6,563 nt of DNA from the NCBI GenBank assembly GCA_947167535.1, contig CAMVIL010000073.1, positions 1 through 6,563 on the forward strand, given 5' to 3'. Below the pieces are notes generated by a model that worked only from the letters and a program-made list of their open reading frames with translations, was not told where the DNA came from and ran no database searches. The translations under genes and the position numbers were made by a program. Numbering within the stretch: position 1 is the first letter of the stretch; each line of letters begins with the position of its first letter. This DNA comes from an uncultured Ruminococcus sp. GTDB taxonomy: Bacteria; Bacillota; Clostridia; Oscillospirales; Ruminococcaceae. This document shows, one piece after another, positions 5,317 through 6,563 of this stretch.

Positions 5317-5339
5317 GGGGTGAACGCGGCGTTCACCCC
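5317..5339 (-). other. Perfect 10-bp stem-loop of the right array
   Basis: GGGGTGAACG and CGTTCACCCC around CGG. It shares the GTGAAC/GTTCAC stem with the hairpin at 3833-3851 of the left array. No U-tract follows on either strand, so it is not an intrinsic terminator. Confidence 0.75.
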
Positions 5340-5353
5340 CCTTGCGAGGATGA

Positions 5354-5370
5354 CGGGATGTTTCATCCCG
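5354..5370 (-). other. Perfect 7-bp stem-loop, TTT loop
   Basis: CGGGATG and CATCCCG around TTT; ATGAAACAT at the apex on the minus strand. Same design as 3882-3902 but with an unrelated stem sequence. Confidence 0.7.
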
Positions 5371-5379
5371 CCACCTGCA

Positions 5380-5406
5380 AAGGGTGTAATGTTTCGTGAC
5401 ACCCTT
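5380..5406 (-). other. Stem-loop with AAGGGTGT arms
   Basis: AAGGGTGT and ACACCCTT (8 bp) enclose 11 bases with ACGAAACAT on the minus strand. The arms resemble the 3641-3667 stem-loop (AAGGGTGCG/CGCACCCTT). Confidence 0.6.
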
Positions 5407-5421
5407 CGCTACCCTTTGAGA

Positions 5422-5446
5422 ACTCGGTTCTGTTCCAGAACTGAGT
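5422..5446 (-). other. 11-bp stem-loop
   Basis: ACTCGGTTCTG and CAGAACTGAGT around TTC, with one G-T wobble on the plus strand. It directly abuts the next hairpin without a spacer. Confidence 0.65.
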
Positions 5447-5471
5447 CTGACCGAACGGTTCGTTCTGTCAG
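5447..5471 (-). other. 11-bp stem-loop after the second micro-gene
   Basis: CTGACCGAACG and CGTTCTGTCAG with one mismatch around GTT, starting three bases after the stop codon of the 41-codon gene. No T-tract follows, so transcription from the relaxase operon may pass through the whole array. Confidence 0.65.
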
Positions 5472-5474
5472 CTT

Positions 5475-5600
5475 TTACTGCCCGGTTTTGAGTTCCATGC
5501 GCTTCTTTTCCTGAATCTCAACTACCTCCTTGTCATCTTCAATCTTAACTATGACCTTGGTTCCGTCAATCTTCGTAATAATGATTTCGATATTTTTCAT
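5475..5600 (-). CDS. Micro-protein B, 41 aa, paralogue of micro-protein A
   Basis: A 41-residue protein (MKNIEIIITKIDGTKVIVKI at the start), family not recognised. It matches its upstream neighbour at 25 of the first 33 positions without gaps; the shared core includes KVEDDKEV-type residues and EIQEKK. The pattern of alternating hydrophobic residues suggests a small beta structure; no membrane segment. The reading frame is open further upstream to 5720, but AAAGGAGGTG (5615-5606), seven bases before ATG 5600, fixes the start, and homology with A begins exactly there. It follows the long hairpin 5618-5654 and is the last gene before the right stem-loop array. Confidence 0.72.
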   Translation of the reverse strand: MKNIEIIITKIDGTKVIVKIEDDKEVVEIQEKKRMELKTGQ

Positions 5601-5605
5601 TCTCT

Positions 5606-5615
5606 CACCTCCTTT
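5606..5615 (-). promoter_or_regulatory. RBS fixing the start of micro-protein B
   Basis: AAAGGAGGTG, almost fully complementary to the 16S rRNA 3' end, seven bases from ATG 5600. The foot of the 5618-5654 hairpin lies two bases upstream. Confidence 0.75.
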
Positions 5616-5617
5616 GA

Positions 5618-5654
5618 GGCAGACCGGATTCCCGATTTGGGAACCTGGTCTGCC
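5618..5654 (-). other. Long hairpin between the two micro-genes
   Basis: On the minus strand GGCAGACC pairs with GGTCTGCC (8 bp), then after one mismatch GGTTCCC pairs with GGGAATC (one G-U), around AAATC: about 15 pairs in 37 bases. No T-tract follows, so it is not a terminator. Its place directly before a strong RBS suggests mRNA processing, stabilisation, or control of micro-protein B. Confidence 0.7.
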
Positions 5655-5676
5655 AGTTTGTCTCGGGTTCTTCCTC

Positions 5677-5799
5677 TTAATCATAGCGGAGTCTGACTGG
5701 CTTCTTTTCCTGGATTTCAATTACCTCCTTGTCATCCTCGACCTTGACTATGATCTTGGTTCCATCCTCTTTGGTAATAACGAATTCAGTATCTTTCAT
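5677..5799 (-). CDS. Micro-protein A, 40 aa
   Basis: A 40-residue charged protein (MKDTEFVITKEDGTKIIVKV at the start, ending in PVRLRYD), family not recognised. ATG 5799 is preceded by AAGGGGGTGAG, which begins directly at the relaxase stop codon; only 14 bases separate the two genes, so it is part of the relaxase operon. It is a tandem duplicate of micro-protein B: the first 33 residues align without gaps, while the C-terminal seven or eight differ. Conserved alignment, own RBS and operon position argue that it is real despite its size. Role unknown; an accessory role in mobilisation or in regulation of the operon is possible. Confidence 0.72.
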   Translation of the reverse strand: MKDTEFVITKEDGTKIIVKVEDDKEVIEIQEKKPVRLRYD

Positions 5800-5813
5800 T
5801 TTCTCACCCCCTT

Positions 5814-6563
5814 CTACATCTTCATTCCGAGTTCTTCCTTCTTCCTGAACTCCTCTGCCAGCAGCTTGCGGTCGGAGATCTGAAAGTCATCGTCCTCGGC
5901 AGGCTCGTCCGCGATCAGCGCAGCCAGAGCCCCAAGGCCGAGAGCAGCAGCGCCAAGCTCGCTTGTGAGATTATTATCACAACCCACATTCTGGCCTTGA
6001 GCTTGTGTTTGAATTCTTCGAGCTGCTTCGTCTGCGTAGAGAATTGCTCGTTCAGTTTCCCAGCCTGTTTGACCAAATCTTGAAGCGCTTTCCGCTGCTC
6101 GGTCAGCGCCTGCTCCGAACTCTGCTCGATCTTCTTCAGCAGATACTGCGTGTCCTCTCTCGTCAGCAGATCCGACATCGTTTCCAATATCTCCGCCTGC
6201 GTATCCGAGGTCTGCTTCGTCAAGCCGATCAAAGCCTTCCAGTTGCTGTCGAACACCAAGGACGCTTTGCTTGTGTCCAAGGCTTTCTCGACGTTCTCTT
6301 GCGAGACGCGCCTCATTTCCTCTAATCTCGAATTCACGGATCATCATCTCCTTCCTGTATTTTTCTTCGTGAAGTTTGTCGTCGCGCACCCTGCACCCGT
6401 TGGGACAGGTGTAGGTAATATACTTGTGGTTGTCCTTCCACTTGACAGAGTACCCTTCCTGCCGCATCAGCCAAATGAAATGCTTTTTGCTTTTGGCCTT
6501 TCGCATAGCGTAGTCGATAGTGTTTATCAGTTCGACCTTCCAGCTCTCGCCTTTCATTCCCGA
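5814..6563 (-). CDS. Relaxase (mobilization nuclease), C-terminal part, cut by the window edge
   Basis: The frame is open through the right edge, so only the last 249 residues are seen; the N-terminal catalytic domain (Tyr nucleophile and His triad) lies outside. The visible start (SWKVELINTIDYAMRKAKSK, then KHFIWLMRQEGYSVKW and ITYTCPNGCRVRDDKL) matches the region after the nuclease domain in Relaxase/MobA-type proteins of Firmicutes mobile elements. Relaxases nick oriT and pilot the single strand through a conjugation channel. The stretch from about 6330 to 5915 is low-complexity (Gly, Ala, Asp, Glu, Arg), because it also encodes another protein in a different frame. The last 32 residues, after the nested stop, look ordinary again (ISDRKLLAEEFRKKEELG). 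The call rests on family resemblance from memory. Confidence 0.85.
   Translation of the reverse strand, partial: SGMKGESWKVELINTIDYAMRKAKSKKHFIWLMRQEGYSVKWKDNHKYITYTCPNGCRVRDDKLHEEKYRKEMMIREFEIRGNEARLARERRESLGHKQSVLGVRQQLEGFDRLDEADLGYAGGDIGNDVGSADERGHAVSAEEDRAEFGAGADRAAESASRFGQTGWETERAILYADEAARRIQTQAQGQNVGCDNNLTSELGAAALGLGALAALIADEPAEDDDFQISDRKLLAEEFRKKEELGMKM
5915..6337 (-). CDS. Nested coiled-coil protein with C-terminal membrane segment (MobB/MbeB-like position)
   Basis: A 140-residue protein entirely inside the relaxase gene in the +1 frame. Residues about 5-115 are helical and rich in Glu, Gln, Lys and Leu with heptad spacing (for example LLKKIEQSSEQALTEQ, LNEQFSTQTKQLEEFKHKL), and residues about 117-139 form a membrane segment (MWVVIIISQASLALLLSALG). 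It starts at GTG 6337: AGGAAGGAG (6356-6348) lies ten bases upstream, and two TGA codons in this frame sit between site and start, so no longer protein is possible. In ColE1-type plasmids mbeB and mbeD are likewise nested in the relaxase gene mbeA and help mobilisation. By analogy this could tether the relaxosome to the membrane. I cannot show homology to MbeB or MbeD. Confidence 0.75.
   Translation of the reverse strand: MNSRLEEMRRVSQENVEKALDTSKASLVFDSNWKALIGLTKQTSDTQAEILETMSDLLTREDTQYLLKKIEQSSEQALTEQRKALQDLVKQAGKLNEQFSTQTKQLEEFKHKLKARMWVVIIISQASLALLLSALGLWLR
6348..6356 (-). promoter_or_regulatory. Internal RBS of the nested gene
   Basis: AGGAAGGAG within the relaxase coding sequence (codons for R-K-E), ten bases before GTG 6337. 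The spacing is a little long, but it is the strongest Shine-Dalgarno inside the relaxase and fits the only available start. Confidence 0.6.

Noticed and set aside
3641..5471. CRISPR array or tandem repeat as explanation for the stem-loop arrays
   Set aside because: There is no constant repeat length, no constant repeat sequence and no regular spacer; only short apices are shared.
5601..5720. N-terminal extension of micro-protein B to 81 residues
   Set aside because: The extension reads through the hairpin 5618-5654 and the end of micro-protein A in another frame, whereas the perfect RBS and homology to A both place the start at 5600.
5915..6337. Frameshift in the relaxase as explanation for the second frame
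   Set aside because: The nested frame has stop codons just upstream of its start and its own RBS, while the relaxase frame stays open throughout and looks normal again after the nested stop. Two overlapping genes fit better than one broken gene.

Overview
The window looks like part of an integrative mobilizable or conjugative element from a gut Clostridia species, most likely Ruminococcus or a close relative in Oscillospiraceae. The reasons are strong AGGAGG-type ribosome binding sites, TGTGGTATAAT-style promoters, a Thr-rich lipoprotein linker typical of Ruminococcus surface proteins, a DUF6809-like small protein, and Tn916-type integrases. The species is an inference; no rRNA or housekeeping gene is present. 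Every gene I can support is on the minus strand, so the locus reads from right to left.

Right part (6563 to 5475): the C-terminal part of a MOB-type relaxase runs in from beyond the window. A 140-residue coiled-coil protein with a C-terminal membrane segment lies wholly inside it in another frame, with its own Shine-Dalgarno sequence. Two tiny, closely similar genes (40 and 41 codons) follow, separated by a long hairpin. Then comes a dense run of five stem-loops (5317-5471).

Middle part (5290 to 3555): a two-gene unit encodes a DUF6809-like protein and, overlapping it by ATGA, a lipoprotein with a long Thr-rich stalk and a C-terminal transglutaminase-like domain with a visible Cys-His-Asp triad. 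A second stem-loop run (3641-3902), including a clear intrinsic terminator, follows it. The two runs bracket this pair, which looks like the cargo of the element.

Left part (3554 to 1): an excisionase-like helix-turn-helix gene overlaps a tyrosine recombinase (int2). Next is a two-gene operon with its own promoter: a small acidic protein of unknown family coupled to a DUF4160 protein, closed by a terminator with a GCAA loop. A second, paralogous tyrosine recombinase (int1) follows with its own promoter and no excisionase. The left edge holds a plus-strand terminator and a short direct repeat that may lie near an element end.

Together, relaxase plus nested protein would process and mobilise DNA, Xis and the integrases would excise and insert it, and the lipoprotein unit and DUF4160 pair would be passengers. 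The least explained items are the two stem-loop arrays with a shared AAAC-type apex, the nested gene, and the duplicated micro-genes.
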